From positions 4,278,001 to 4,342,000 of the forward strand of contig NC_029536.1 of the NCBI RefSeq assembly GCF_001577835.2: 64,000 bases of DNA. Reading direction: 5' to 3'. The notes under the pieces were generated by a model, which worked only from the letters and a program-made list of their open reading frames with translations, was not told the DNA's origin and did not search any database. Position 1 is the first letter of the stretch. Every line of letters begins with the position of its first letter. The position numbers and the translations under genes were made by a program. Positions 24,801 to 36,935 of the stretch are shown piece after piece. The DNA comes from Coturnix japonica. Taxonomy: Eukaryota > Chordata > Aves > Galliformes > Phasianidae.

Positions 24801-27800
24801 AGTCCTGGATCCTCTTCTTTTCTTCATCTAAGCATCGCTTGTGCTTCTCTTTCTCCTTCAGAACAGTGCTCTCCAGAATCTGAGATTGAACAGCCAACAT
24901 TCTCAGAGAAGATAAATTATAGAGTAAGACAAACAAACTTGACTTCAGTGAGGATCCCTGTTATAGGACAACTGCACCCAGACATTTTGATTTTGGGGCT
25001 ATAGACTTCTTTCTCTTGCTAAGCAACACTGTTACATAGAACCTTTTGTCTGCATAAGAGGCCGGTTTCTGAACAACCACCACGCTGCCTTACCTTTGCC
25101 TTCTCCTCCTCCTTTTCCAATATAATCTGATTGATTTTTATCTGTAGGTCTTGCTCGTGTTTTGCTTTCAGCTCTTCCAGGCGCTCCTGCAGCAGAGAAT
25201 CCCGCGACTCCTGGACCTCCTCTAATTGGGCCTATGGGGAAACAGCAGAAACTTCTGCTGACAGAAATGCGTTAGCAGCAGAGCAAAACAAAGCCAACAA
25301 AATAAAACAGAACCCACTCCACCTTGTGTACGTGCACCAACAATTCAGAAGAGAGCCATGAAATCCAATTTAGCAGTATGGACACAAGAGATTCCCCTCT
25401 TATGGTGAGGACGGGTATTGTCTTTTCTATTCTTACACATCATCTGGAGCTCCAGGGTCTCTGCTACTGCACATTCCTTATTGAGTTTCTTCAACTCTCT
25501 TCACTTTACCATCATGTTCACCAGTGGTGGTCAATGGTTCACCAATTCCCAACTCAACCACACGTACACATATATACACACATGCACACATTTTAACCTG
25601 TAACTTTTCATTCCTTCGTTCAGCTTCGTGATACTTTTCCAACAATCTCTTGAGACAAGCTGTCAATCCTGCAAAAGCAAACAAGGTGTTAATGCAGGGG
25701 CTTTTCAGGTACCTCATTTTTAACACCACCAGGTTCCTTATTCAAACCTAGCACTGATGAAATTGCTGCCATCACCCAGACATCTCAGGGAGATTGATTC
25801 TGAACAAAACCCAGATTCTCAATGGGAGATTACATTTTCCTTATCAAACATTGTTACAGTCGCTGCAAAGGTTCATTTCCAATGTGCCACCAAGGAAATA
25901 AAACACTACAACTGAGTAACCATGATGACAAGTCATAGAATCATTGAATGGCTTGAGTTGGAAGAGACCTCAAAGATTGAAGAACCATATGGTGGTTGGG
26001 TTTGGAAAGGAACTCAGAGATTATAGAACCAGAGGATGACTGGCTTAGAAGGGATATCAAAGATTATAGACCCATAGAATGGTTGGGCTGAAAGGGATTT
26101 CAAAGATTATAGAACCATAGGATGGTTGGGTTGGAAGGGACCTCCAAGATCATCCAGTTCCAACTCCCCAAACTCATAATTTGCAGACAGTACAGTGCAC
26201 AGATGAACACCCACCAACCTCTGGGACCCCAATGGGGATCAAAGAGTTGGGATGCCCCATGGGGCAGGCACCTTGTTTGGAGGTGGGCAGCTCCAGCCCT
26301 GTGCTTGCCAGCAGCTGTTCTGCTCCCTCCAGCCATGACAGGACCACATGTGTGATTTCCACCACTGCTGCACGTATGTCCAACAGCAATGGGTCCACAA
26401 GCATGGCCTCCAGCTTGCTGAGCTCACTCTTCAGGCTGCTGCTGCAGAATGAGGCCCTCAGGAATTCCTACAAAGAATAAAACCCATCGATGTGCCAGCC
26501 TACACAAATCACATAACTGACAAATCACCTAAGAGCCCTGTGAAAGCCTCAAGGTTTATCCATTCACTGAGAGCTTTCAATCAATATCTTTGGATAGGAG
26601 CAGCCCAGGTGAGGATGCTGGAGTGGCAGATTCTGTTCTTTTTGAACTAGTGCTTTCTGAGGGCTAAGTTCACCTCTCATAAGGCTTTCTATTGCTGATG
26701 TGCAGGCATGACTTTCTTTCTGACCTGTCCTCAGGCCAACAGAACTCCTTGTGCCCCTTATCTCCCAGCTGGAATGTTGTAAACAGGATTTAAATGACTG
26801 ACCTGGAGCTCACACAGTGATTTTTTGAACACCTCCACGTTTTCAGTCATCTCCTTTTCCTTTGAGACCTTGGAACTTATTTCCTCCTGGAGGCACTTCT
26901 CTCGTGCCTGACTCTGTTGGTTTTCCTCCCAGATATGCTGAACCTTCTCTACTACCTGCCAAAGGAGAACAAAGCACCACGCACCATTCTTCGGCTGAGG
27001 AACCATAGAATGGGTGGGTTGGAGACCTTGAAGTCCACCCAGCCTCACACTCCTACCATGGGCTGGTTGCCCCCTACTATTACAGGCTGCCCAGGGCCCA
27101 TCCATGACCTTGGGAACCACCAGGGATGGGGCACCCACAGCTCTCTGGGCAATCCACAGGGGCCAGAGACATCTGTGGCAGTGACCAAAGCCTTCTGCAG
27201 TTGGTTGGCCACACTGGGCTCCTGGGCTTTTCCCAGTTGAAGCCCCAGCACTCCAGTTAAGCTCTGGAAGAGGAGAAGGGCCACACTTCCTTTATGTTAT
27301 GGTGTATGGTCATTCCTCTGGGGTGGCCAAACTTGTAATATGTGAAGCTGGCTGGTGCTGTGGCTGTTCTGCAGCAGCCTCAAATCCTGATGGGTTTTGG
27401 AGGCTCTGAGCATCTCTGAGATGGTTTTTGCACTCACCTGCTGCATTGTGAGGGCCTTCCCTGACTCTTCTGCTGCTTGTGGGCTGCACACTCGCATCAC
27501 TTGGCTTTTGAAAGACTCCAGCTACAGCAGAGATTAACACAGGAAAAAACAATCACTGAGAACCAACACAAACTCTACTTCAGTGCTCTACAAAACCCTG
27601 CAACAGTCAACACTGAGAGCATCTTGGACCATGACCATCCTCTATCATGACAGAAGAAATCCTTCTGACTAGCCCTTAATACTGAGCCTACTGACAAGAT
27701 ATAATCTGAGTTCAGTGCTCAGTATTTCCTTCCCAGAACGCACAATCTACCTTCTGCAGATATCCTTCCACATCACGTTCAGTGCCTGCAGCCTGCATTG

Positions 27801-30800
27801 CAAGAACATCCCATCCATCTCCCCCTACCTGTCCTTGGGCTCGATCCATATCAGACTTCAGCAGGCGCTCCCTGCGCCCCATCTCCTGAAGCTGCAGGGA
27901 TTTCCTTCTACAGGTGCTTTTCAGCTCCTCTTCAACCTGCAACAACAGAAGCATTTCAATATCAAAGCTCTACCAGTTGGATCTCTATGTAGCCCAGCTA
28001 CCCACCATTCCCATCAGATGGGTGAGCTGCTACTTTGGGTGCTGATGTTCACCTTGGTTTTATCTGCCAGCTGTGTTTGGATGGCTTTCTGCTCAGTGTT
28101 GTACTTCTGAACCTCTTCCTGCAATCCCTTCAGCTCACATTCCAGCTCTCCAATGCGCTGCAAGAGTCCAGGACAGCAGAAAGTTTCATTGGAGGAGCTC
28201 ACTCGGGGAGTTCTTGAAGAAGATGAAGAACAAGCAAGACATCCTACCCATCTCTCCCATTTAATTTACTCTTCTATTTTATTCCAACCTATTTTTACAG
28301 CTGATAGATTGATAGGTTGTATCTTATGACAGTATTATCACAGGATGGCTTCGTTTGGAAGTGATTTCAAAGATCATAGAACCATGGGATGGTTGGGTTG
28401 GAAGGGACCTCAAAGATCATCCAGTTCCAACTCTCTGCTATGGGCTGGCTGCCCCCTATCAGCTCAGGTTGCCCAAGGTCCCATCCAACCTGGCCTTGAG
28501 GACCTCCAGGCATGGAACATCCACAACATCTCTGGGCAACCTGTGCCATAGCCTCACTACATCCTGCACTGCAATGTAATATTCCATTTGTTGCCAGGAG
28601 TTGACATTTCTCTACGTTGTTATGAAAGTTCAACCCCTTTCTTTACAGGAGTGGGATTCACAACACTTCTCTTATGCCCATATCTCCCCAAACCAACTAC
28701 AAACTCACTTTTTGGTACGCAGCCACTTCCCTCTCTCCAAGTTCACGCTTCATTTCCTCTTTAATTCTAGAGCACTAAAACAAACAGCAACCGAGGGAAA
28801 AAATTAGCAGGCTGGCCAGATACTGTTATTTCTGATGGAGATGTCAACACATCCTTCAGTCCTACAGCACAGTGAAGTGCTCAACTGCCTGATGTACATT
28901 TGATAAGTGGGAGTGCCCATGGTAGGGCAATTGTGGCATCAAGAGCACGACAGCATGAACACTTTAAAGGGCCCATATCTAATCATAGTTTGGCTGGGAG
29001 AGGAAAAATGCTGTCCAGGCAGCTTTCTGTAAGGGAAAAACCAGGCTTGGCTGCAGGGAGCATTGCTAAAAGCAGGTTTCCATGGCTCCTCAGCAGGATC
29101 TTGGCACCAACACCCGGAGCACACAAAGCAGCCACAGTGTTCCCGAAATTCAGGTCATTGAGTACCTGCATGCACAACAAGGAGGGGAATTCATTTGGGG
29201 AACCCGACACCTTGCTGTGGGCATTTTGCAGCGTGCAAAGGCAGATACACAGCCCTGAATTTGCTGTGTTTGTGCTAAAAGAGCTGCTGGTCGTGGAACC
29301 ATAGAATCATTAAGACTGGAAAAGACCTCAGAGATCACCAAGTCCAACCCCAACCCATCCCACCACGCCAACTGACCACGTCCCTTAGTACAACACCTAA
29401 ACCTTTCTTGAACACCCCATCACCACCTCCATGGGCAGCCTGTGCCAGTGCATCTCTTTCAGTGAACAAATTCTTAACAGTGAGTAACATGACCCTTCTG
29501 ATCTTCCTTTTCCATACCAACCCACCTATGAGACCAGCACTGGGGACACTAACCTTGGCAGACACGGCTGCCAGCTGGTTGTCCTTTTCTCTGTTTGCCT
29601 TCTTTGTTTTTTCCACCTCCTGCTTGAGCTGCTGAATTTTCTGTTCTTTCACAGCAATCTCCCTTTGCAGGCTGGTCACGAGGCCTGATAAAAACAATGC
29701 AGGGAGATGAAACTCAAGCATTTCCTTGCAGAAAGCCCTCTGGGCACCGAGTGGCAAGCCTCCATCTCTGACAACTGCCCAACTTTGAGCACAGATCCAG
29801 CTCTTGGCATGCTGTGCTGGACATTATCCCATAACAGCATCATTAGTGAGTCCCCCCGAGCCCTGCAGCATATGCTCCCTGGAGGATGAGCAGCTCTGAT
29901 GGATCAGTTTCCATTATCTCTCTATGTCAGGACAATTTTTAGGAGCCACTGCAGAGTATCTATTGCCAGAACAGCCTTGCAAATGTGGGGTCACCTTCCT
30001 CAGGTGCTCAGTGCTGCTACAAGGAGTTTCTACTGAGGGGGAATATACCTGTAATCAAAGCATGATCCCTCTTTAGCTTCTCACTTTCTCTTCTCAGGTT
30101 TCCTATTTCCAGGTCTCTTTCCTGAAGGGAATGGCTATAAACTTCACTCGAGCCCTTCTGCAGGTTGCTGATCTAAAACAGAGGACAATACACACCCTTC
30201 ACCTAGAAACTCTTCACTCCAGTGACCCTTCTTTTGCTTTAAGCTCAAAGGCAATGCTTTCCAAGCCCCACAAAGAGCTCCCTGTTATCTGAAAGGCTTC
30301 AGCTTGCCATGAACCCCTCCCAGTATCAGCTCTCACAGGACAGCATGGTTGACCTGATGGCATTAAAGGAGAAACCCCTCTGGCTACAACAATCCCTCTT
30401 ATAGGACACCTGTGCCCATTTGGCCATTGCATACCTGCTCCTTTAAGGCTTTGATCTCTTCTGTTTTGGCCCTGATTTCTCCCTCAAAGGTTAGAAGCTT
30501 CTGGGTCAGCTCCACGTCATTTCTCACAGCATCCATGCTCTTGGCCATCGATGCCAGTTCCCCCTGCAGCTCCCTTATCACCGTATCCTTCTGCTTTGAT
30601 TCTGCTTCAAAAGCAGAGAGACGGACGATTTCCTTTTCCAGGCTCAGCAGCTTTTTGTCCTGCAGGCAGATTCTGTCTGTTGCTCAGCAGATCTGTGATT
30701 CTATGACTTTGCACACTGTCACCATGTTCCTCCCCCCCAGCAGAACCCCTTGCCCTCACCCCAGCATCACCTTTTCCTGCAAGGCACAATCCATGCTATT

Positions 30801-33800
30801 AATCCCCAGGAAAGGGTCTCCCATTCCACTGCTTCTTGAGTTGGTGGTCCAGGCTGAAAGAAAGCAGACAAAATAGCAGAAAACCTGTGGGATGGGGTCT
30901 CATTGCATCTCCCTCCCTTGTCTAAAATCCATTCTAGAGCAGTGGTCAGTCCTTAGTTCATACTCTGAGCAAAACCCACTCAATCTGGCACTAAAAAGAC
31001 CCTTATCAATAGAGCCTACACAAGAGAAACAGACACAGTGGATGAGGGTTCCTTTGCTTTGTCAACACCAGTTTCAAAACCAGTTGGGTTTTTTTGGCCA
31101 ACCCCAAAGAAAGATGCTCTACATTCACTGCTTACAGCACATGATGAGTTAAAAGATTAACATACACTGGTTTTCTTGGCTCTATTTCACAAATTCAATG
31201 ATGTGATCAAACTTGGGTGTGCATGCTGTAATGCATTCTCTATAGAACTCCCCTAAGGTCTTTCTACTCTGCCCAGGCTTCTATTTTCAGCTGGATGCCA
31301 AAGGCTTGCATTGCTGGGAGCTTCACTCCCATTACTTTCTATGGGATTCCATATTATGCACATGGCTTTATGGCTCTGAGTCTGCATGGTAATGTTCTTT
31401 CCTCTGGAGTATTATTTTGGTTGTTTATTAATGACTTTGTCTTGCTACTGGTTGTTAATAAACAGCAAAACCTCCATAGATTATTGAAACATAGCTTGAT
31501 ATTGGGGTGATTTGATGGATATTAGGAAAAACTTCTCTGAAAGAGTGGTTGGGCATTGGTACAGCTGCCCAGAGAGGTTGTGGGGTCACCGACCCTGGAG
31601 GTGTTCAAAGTGGAGATGTGGCACTGAGGGACGTGGTTGGTGGGCAGTACTAGTGGTTGGTGGATGATCAGACTGGATGATCTTACAGGTCTTTTCCAAC
31701 CTGAATGATTCTCTGCTCCTATGATTCTATCAGGAGTTGGGCTCTGTGACCCTTCCAACCTGGGATATTCAATGAAACCACACAAATCATGGCGTAATCT
31801 GATATAACCAACACTCAGAGTCAAAGCATCTTCCCATCCTTCTACTGTTCCACCAGTTCATCCCCCCAGGCCTCCACCTTTGCTCCACCACTGCACACTC
31901 TGCCTTTAAGAAACACATCAGATATGGATCTCTTTTATGTTCCTTTACTCAAGGCAGCCTGTAACTGCACAGCCAAGGAACCAACCCACTGCTTCAGTCA
32001 GGAGACCAGAATAGGTGCATGAGTCAGCGACGGAGATAAAGCGATCGCTGCTCAACATCTCACACGAGGAACAAGGAAGAGGAAATGTCACCCCAAGTTA
32101 CAGGCAATGGCATTCCCCAGTGTTTTTTCACAGCACCTTTCTCAATTAACCCAAATGCCACTGCTAGCACGCGGGGTCCAATTAGCTTTGCTTGTTAAGG
32201 AATCACGACTAATTGGCTGTGATGCTCGTCATTTAGTAGTGTGCATCAAAACCAAATCAAAACTCTGCTCAGATCAGCCCTATTTGATGCTGAGAACCAA
32301 CAGTCCCTTTACTGTCACAGCAAAATCTTTCCTGCAGCCATATGGGAGTACCTGGCCTCTCTGCAGGTGGCTGGTTGAGCACATCCATTGCGGTGGTCAC
32401 GGTTGCACTCCGGGTCCATGCACTTATGGGGCGCTTACGGAGTGGTGGGTGGGTTGTGGGGCCAACCCAGTTGCTGGAGCGATGCTGGGACTGCATCGAG
32501 GGGAGGGGGGCACCATGCTGGGGTTCTGCAGCCCATGCCATGCAGCGTTGTGCCAATGGGTAGGAGGGTTTCTGTTGGGGAACAGGACTGTATCGTTAGT
32601 AAGGTAAGAGTTTTTCAGCTCTTTTTATGCAACATGAACAGTTTAGAAGGAGAGGTATAGAGTGTCAGCCTGCTTTACATGCTGTTATACATTCAGAGCT
32701 TGGGATTTATTTTTCATAATGGAGGACTTAGCTCTTGTGGCTGGGTGCTCCTCTTCTGTAGAGCGTGTTCATCCTTAATACCACTGAAAATGAGAGAGAG
32801 GCCTCCCTGCATTAAACACTGTAAACACTTCACACAGCGAAATGGAGAAGTGATTTACTCTCTGCAGTCAGCGGTGTCAGGCTTCAAAGCTATTATATCA
32901 AAGGAGGATCATCGAGCCCAGAGCAATAAAGAGGCACTGACAATGCTTTTTCTGTGTCACTGTGCATAACTGCATTCTTGTGTGCAGGCTGCACGTCTGC
33001 TTTTGGAAACCAAAGTGTTGGGTGTTCCAGCTGGAACAAACTTCACCTGCACAGCCCTTAGCCCTCCAGGTGAATGGATTCATCCAGCAAAAATGCATTT
33101 TCTCCTCTTCGGCTGAGCTTTTTTGGGGTCATCTCCCAACACAAAGAACCTTGTTGAGTCATCCAAAAGCAGTTATCTGAGTACACAGACTGCCATTCAT
33201 TCACCTTTATCCCACGCTGGGCTGCCAGGCATGCGGTTTTCCAGCACCATTCTCAATCTTTGCCTATTTATGATTCCTCAAGAGCCACCACTATAAAAAT
33301 AAACATGATTCCATTGATCCTGAGTACTTTTATAGCCCACACATGCTCTACTGATATCCTGAGATGGCCCTATTCCCAGGGGTAGGAGATTTCCACTAGA
33401 TTTGACCCTGTATTTACAATTGCTCTGGATTTCTGTTATGCCCACAGGTCAAAGCTGTGGCCTTGCTGTGCAGAACAGAGCCTGCAGTTGTGCATGGCAG
33501 TACCAAGAAAAGGACCAGCAGTGTCTTTGCTTATTAATTTGCTCTCGTTTGGACCTTTAATGCTAGCATCTAAAGAAAGGCTCAATGGAAAACTCAATGG
33601 AAAGAGACTTAAAGCTCATTTCCCAATGCTTTCACACCTTCGCAAGACCTATCTCCACAAGTTCTGATGGGCTTGCCATCAGAAATCTCTTCCATGCTTC
33701 CTTCATCCTCAGTAGAGGATGAAACTCAGTAGAGTTGCCCAAATTTCTTCAGCAGAGGGAGCTCCAGCTTTTTATTTCTTGATGATATAAGAATAAAAAC

Positions 33801-34593
33801 CTGAGAGCATGACACCCTCTTGACATCATGTAAAACTACAGGCCCATTTCAGAGCTTGCCTTACCTGGGGGACTCCATCCACCATCAGCTCAAAGGATGC
33901 TCCCTGAGCCCCAAAGCGCAGGATGTCTCCTGGCCTCACATGCACGGCTGCATTCTGCACCTGGCAGCCATTCACAAAGGTGCCCTGAGGGGAATTGAGG
34001 TCCTGCAGGACGAATCCACTCTCCCACCCGGTGAACTCGAGGGCTGCGTGGTGCTCCTCTGCCCCTGCAGACTGACAGCAGCAATCAGTGGGCAAAACCT
34101 TGGAGAGCAATTGAGGCTGTGTTATTGATGTGCATTTGCCCAGCCCTCTGGATGATCTTGGAAGTCTTTGCTAACCTTTTATCACAGGATCATAGAACCC
34201 TTCAAGCTGGAAGGGACCTAAAGATCATCAGGTCCAATGCCCTGCAATGAGCAGGGACACCCACAGCTCCATCAGTGCTCAGAGCCCCTCCAGCCTGACC
34301 TTGGGTCACTTAGGATTGCAATGCATCACCCTACTTACATCCAAAGCATGAAAATGGGCAGTTAGCCCCTCTGCTTTGCATCTGGGATTACAGCCTTGCT
34401 AATGCCAGCATAGCCATTCCCCTTCTCTCCCTCTAATTTCTGACACTTATCCCATCCATCATCCACCCCCACAGCCCCATGGCGTGCTCACCAGTACCTT
34501 CAGGACGATGTCTGACCCTTCGTGTCTCCCTATCGTTGTTCTTCGCTCTTTGAGTTGAAAACACTCCTCCGAGCTCCTCAGGAAAGCTCTCAT
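18853..34593 (-). CDS. FHAD1: FHAD1, forkhead-associated domain and coiled-coil protein
   Basis: Reconstructed as 28 exons, about 1,208 aa (human about 1,412): 34593-34498, 34071-33865, 32490-32352, 30853-30771, 30659-30435, 30172-30049, 29684-29554, 28774-28709, 28157-28053, 27936-27829, 27521-27438, 26955-26803, 26467-26272, 25668-25598, 25231-25094, 24879-24772, 24345-24256, 24113-23888, 22982-22878, 22345-22186, 21883-21766, 21336-21265, 21064-20929, 20756-20629, 20488-20405, 19959-19739, 19554-19389, 18939-18853. All phases agree. Residues 1-101 form the FHA domain, with GRHEGSD, EEHHAAL and NSPQGTFVNG as the phosphopeptide-binding loops. The rest is coiled coil rich in Glu/Lys/Gln. Exon 21336-21265 is the least sure: a strong pyrimidine tract and both phases support it, the peptide is odd. 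A possible extra exon begins at 27263. The family is testis- and motile-cilia-expressed; molecular function is poorly known. Confidence 0.9.
18966..19130 (-). repeat. CR1 fragment in the last FHAD1 intron
   Basis: Inverted tail AGAATCACAGAGTCATTATG followed by CR1 body words including CAGTGCCACATCTCCACAAT. Confidence 0.85.
20258..20375 (+). repeat. CR1 tail in FHAD1 intron
   Basis: Sense-oriented CR1 end: GGGGGTTGGAAATAGATGAT then GGTCCCTCCAAACCCAACCA. Confidence 0.75.
20772..20922 (+). repeat. CR1 tail in FHAD1 intron
   Basis: Sense orientation: GATGCCCCATCCTTGGTGAT, GGCCAGGTTGGATTGGGCAG, then GGTGATCTTTAAGGACC. Confidence 0.75.
22540..22712 (+). repeat. Two adjacent CR1 tails in FHAD1 intron
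   Basis: Two copies ending ATGATTCTATGACAT (about 22620 and 22712), each preceded by TCTTTTCCAAC. The second looks like a partial duplication of the first. Confidence 0.8.
23415..23572 (+). repeat. CR1 tail in FHAD1 intron
   Basis: Sense orientation with CATTGCAGGGGGTTGGCCCA and CCATTCTATGGTTCTGTGAT. Confidence 0.8.
24378..24600 (-). repeat. CR1 fragment in FHAD1 intron
   Basis: Inverted CR1 end CATAGAATCATGGAGTCATG, with body words GCCACATCTCCACACTGAAC and GCAGCCTGTGCCAATGCCCA. Confidence 0.9.
25932..26170 (-). repeat. Tandem CR1 3' tails, five short units in an FHAD1 intron
   Basis: Five successive units of about 40-55 bp of the form ATAGAACCATAGGATGGTTG then GTTGGAAGGGACCTCAAAGA, minus-oriented CR1 ends. 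The last one continues into a few more bases of CR1 body. Confidence 0.85.
26995..27158 (-). repeat. CR1 fragment in FHAD1 intron
   Basis: Inverted end AACCATAGAATGGGTGGGTT then GGGCTGGTTGCCCCCTACTA and GGATGGGGCACCCACAGCTC. It abuts the possible extra FHAD1 exon at 27263. Confidence 0.85.
28366..28600 (-). repeat. CR1 fragment in FHAD1 intron
   Basis: Inverted end ATCATAGAACCATGGGATGG, then CAAAGATCATCCAGTTCCAA and CTCTGGGCAACCTGTGCCAT. Confidence 0.92.
29297..29525 (-). repeat. CR1 fragment in FHAD1 intron
   Basis: Inverted end ACCATAGAATCATTAAGACT with CR1-F-like body CACCTCCATGGGCAGCCTGT. Confidence 0.92.
30860..33864 (-). other. FHAD1: FHAD1 introns around exon 32490-32352
   Basis: Apart from the 139-nt exon, about 3 kb without recognisable genes. 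It holds a CR1 tail on plus at about 31505-31730. The remaining sequence is unique and moderately AT-rich with no ORF of note. Confidence 0.6.
31505..31730 (+). repeat. CR1 fragment in FHAD1 intron
   Basis: Sense orientation: GCTGCCCAGAGAGGTTGTGG, GTGGCACTGAGGGACGTGGT, ending CTATGATTCTAT. Confidence 0.92.
34180..34330 (-). repeat. CR1 fragment in FHAD1 intron 1
   Basis: Inverted end AGGATCATAGAACCCTTCAA, then CAGGGACACCCACAGCTCCA. Lies between the two FHA-domain exons. Confidence 0.85.
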
Positions 34594-34603
34594 GGCCTCA
34601 AAG

Positions 34604-36160
34604 ACTAAAGCAAAATATATCCTACTTAGTTAGCAATCCCCCATGCAATGCATAGCCAGGAGCAAGTCCAGCACCCCGCACACCACTCCTCCTGCAATAA
34701 AAGCCATAAAGTTATTTACAGAGGCTCCCTTTGCTCCTCCCTGCACCCGTGGTAGCCAGGGAAACCCCCATGACACCAAAATCCATCTGCTTTCCTTCTT
34801 GTGTTTGTTTTGTTCAGGTTTCTTTTTTGTTTGGTTTGGTTTTTTATCCTTTTTCCAAGCAACGGGCACAACACAGCTCTGTGTCGGTTGCAGCTCCTTG
34901 TTTCTCTAAGGACGTTGCTTCTCCCCGTATCAAAACACAGTTTGTGGTGCAGCCTACCTGGTTTGAGCATGTCTGAGTATATATTATTTTTGATTTTTCT
35001 CTTGTTTTTCCACCTCCTGCAATAGATTAACACCATCCACCACCTGCGGCCCATAAGGGCCCTTTGGCTTGTGGGGCCTCCTCCGCTGTGCAGAGGGGAT
35101 TAATGGGGTTTAATTAAATGGAGATCAAAACCTGGGGTGCTGTGAGTAGGTTTGAATGCCACCGTGATGGTCTGATGCATCCCCAGGGCCCCGGGCGCCA
35201 TTTTGTAGGCCTCCCTCCCTATCCCTGTCCCCATGGCAACCAAGCCGCCATGACAGCCGCCATTAAGGGTGAAGGCCAGGCCTCCTTCCTCACACTGCTG
35301 TCCTCCTTCCTGCATAGATCTCCTTCCACATTTCAGTAGAGGGACACCAATACCTCACAGCACGTGAGATTTAGACCTCAAAACAGGCCATTTTATCCCC
35401 ACCAGTACCTGACAGGCCTTGGGCAGGCTGTGGAAAGCACCACGTAAAACTCCCTGGGGACGTGTTCCACACCCATGCCAAAACTAATGAGATTTAACGA
35501 GGAGATGGTGGGTGTTGCACTCCAGTTTATGGGTGTTGCAACACTGAGTGCTGAGCCCCAAGCAACTCGATTCAACAGCACTTCCCCCCCCATAAAACAG
35601 TGACTCAACATGCACATATATTGCATCCTCAACAACGATAAATGAGGATCTCCGTTTCACCTCCCCCAAATTTCCCTCATGTTTAAAGAGCTCTTTTTTT
35701 CCCCCTGTTGTTCCATTAGTTTTGCTTATGAAAGTCCCTTATCATACGATTTGCCTGCCTGAGATCACGTCATCCCCTGGGGCACAGCAAAGTGAATATG
35801 ACTGCAATAGTGGGAACGATGGGATAGAATATGAAAAAATAAATGATCACAGGTACCACCATATGGATTTGGACCAACATCTCATTCACATCCTGTTATT
35901 TTTTAGCCATTTGTGTTCATCTCATATCTTTTACTTCCCCAACCACCAAGCTAATCTCTACCGGAAAGCCCACCCCTACACCAAGAATCCTATAAGCAAT
36001 AACATAGCATAGGGATGGCATGACTTTGTAGACGCTGTTGCTCAGGAGGTAGCACACATTCGGGATGCCCAAGGAGCAGCATCTACCCTAAACCACTTGG
36101 TTTAGGTGGATTGAAGTCCAGAGCTTGCGCACACAGACACACACATACACATGCACCCCA
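34604..36160. other. FHAD1-TMEM51 intergenic and FHAD1 5' region
   Basis: It contains the FHAD1 promoter candidate (35190-35275). Sequence from 35340 to 36160 is AT-rich and shows no coding potential, repeat family or RNA gene that I recognise. Confidence 0.6.
35190..35275 (-). promoter_or_regulatory. Probable FHAD1 promoter with RFX X-box and YY1 motifs
   Basis: The ATG exon of FHAD1 is preceded by an acceptor-like TTTGCTTTAG at about 34604, so a 5' untranslated exon lies upstream. At 35231-35241 the minus strand has GGTTGCCATGG, a near half-palindromic RFX X-box. Three YY1-type ATGGCG(C/G)C motifs sit at 35196-35203, 35244-35251 and 35256-35263. RFX sites mark ciliary genes and YY1 motifs mark TATA-less starts. 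Promoter assignment is inference. Confidence 0.5.
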
Positions 36161-36563
36161 CGTACAAAATATTTATTTAGAAAAGGACTGCTTGCACTGC
36201 ATGGTCTTGTCCTTCCACCCAAAACACCCTGAACAACTCATGGCAGTCGTACACTATGGCAGTTTCCAGCCCCAGATGGACTGTCCCTTCAATTCACAGC
36301 ACAACACACAAAAGAAAGAACCACTGAGGCAAGAAATACAGTCCTCTCCTACAGGAGAACGGGCAGTGATGCCAGTAAGAAACCTCCTATGGGTAAAGCC
36401 TATAGGTCTGACAAGCTTAAGGGCTTGTTTCATTCCTCTTCGCACCAGCAAGCATGCAACCCTGCAGGCACTCGGGCCAGCCCTGTGCCACTATCCCCAA
36501 CCCCACTGGTGTCTGGAGTGGTGACAGCTACATCACTAACCTGACACTTTTACTTGCCTTACT

Positions 36564-36565
<2 letters not shown>

Positions 36566-36597
<32 letters not shown>
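36566..36597. repeat. Mononucleotide A run (T on the TMEM51 sense strand)
   Basis: About 32 consecutive adenines on plus, 340 bp past the TMEM51 stop. No retrocopy body was recognised before it. If the distal polyadenylation signal is used it would be a poly-U tract inside the 3'UTR. Confidence 0.8.
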
Positions 36598-36598
<1 letters not shown>

Positions 36599-36817
36599 CA
36601 GAGTGTTTCCCTTTTCCTCTTGGAAAATACTTATTAAATAGCAGTTTGGTGGCTTGGAAACCCATTGCTGGGGCAAGGCACAAAGGAGAGAAGATAACGT
36701 TAGGTGGTCCTTAACTTAATGTAGAATAGATGTCCAACTCTTCCAGCCTTCACGTCCTTCACAGCATTGCTATTTCCCCATTGTGTTTGATATAATGCTG
36801 CCCTGGGAAGACCCAGT

Positions 36818-36823
36818 TTTATT
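36818..36823 (-). terminator. TMEM51 proximal polyadenylation signal
   Basis: TTTATT on plus reads AATAAA on minus, 113 bp past the stop. A second AATAAA occurs at 36172-36177, about 760 bp past the stop, so a longer 3'UTR is also possible. Confidence 0.55.
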
Positions 36824-36935
36824 TGTGCCACGCCACAGCAGTACCTCAGCATCCAGAGAGCATCCAACACTCCTGCACTCCATGACCAGCCCTCTCTGAG
36901 TGCTTCCAATCCTCGCAATGACCAACCCCTCCTTT

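Noticed and set aside
28983-29210. Minus-strand frame reading VLNDLNFGNTVAALCAPG
   Set aside because: I considered an FHAD1 exon or a gene fragment, but the peptide is not coiled coil, adjacent FHAD1 exons are already in phase, and I know no matching family.
36566-36597. A run considered as the tail of a processed retrocopy
   Set aside because: No recognisable mRNA-like sequence or target-site duplication next to it; more likely a mononucleotide repeat.
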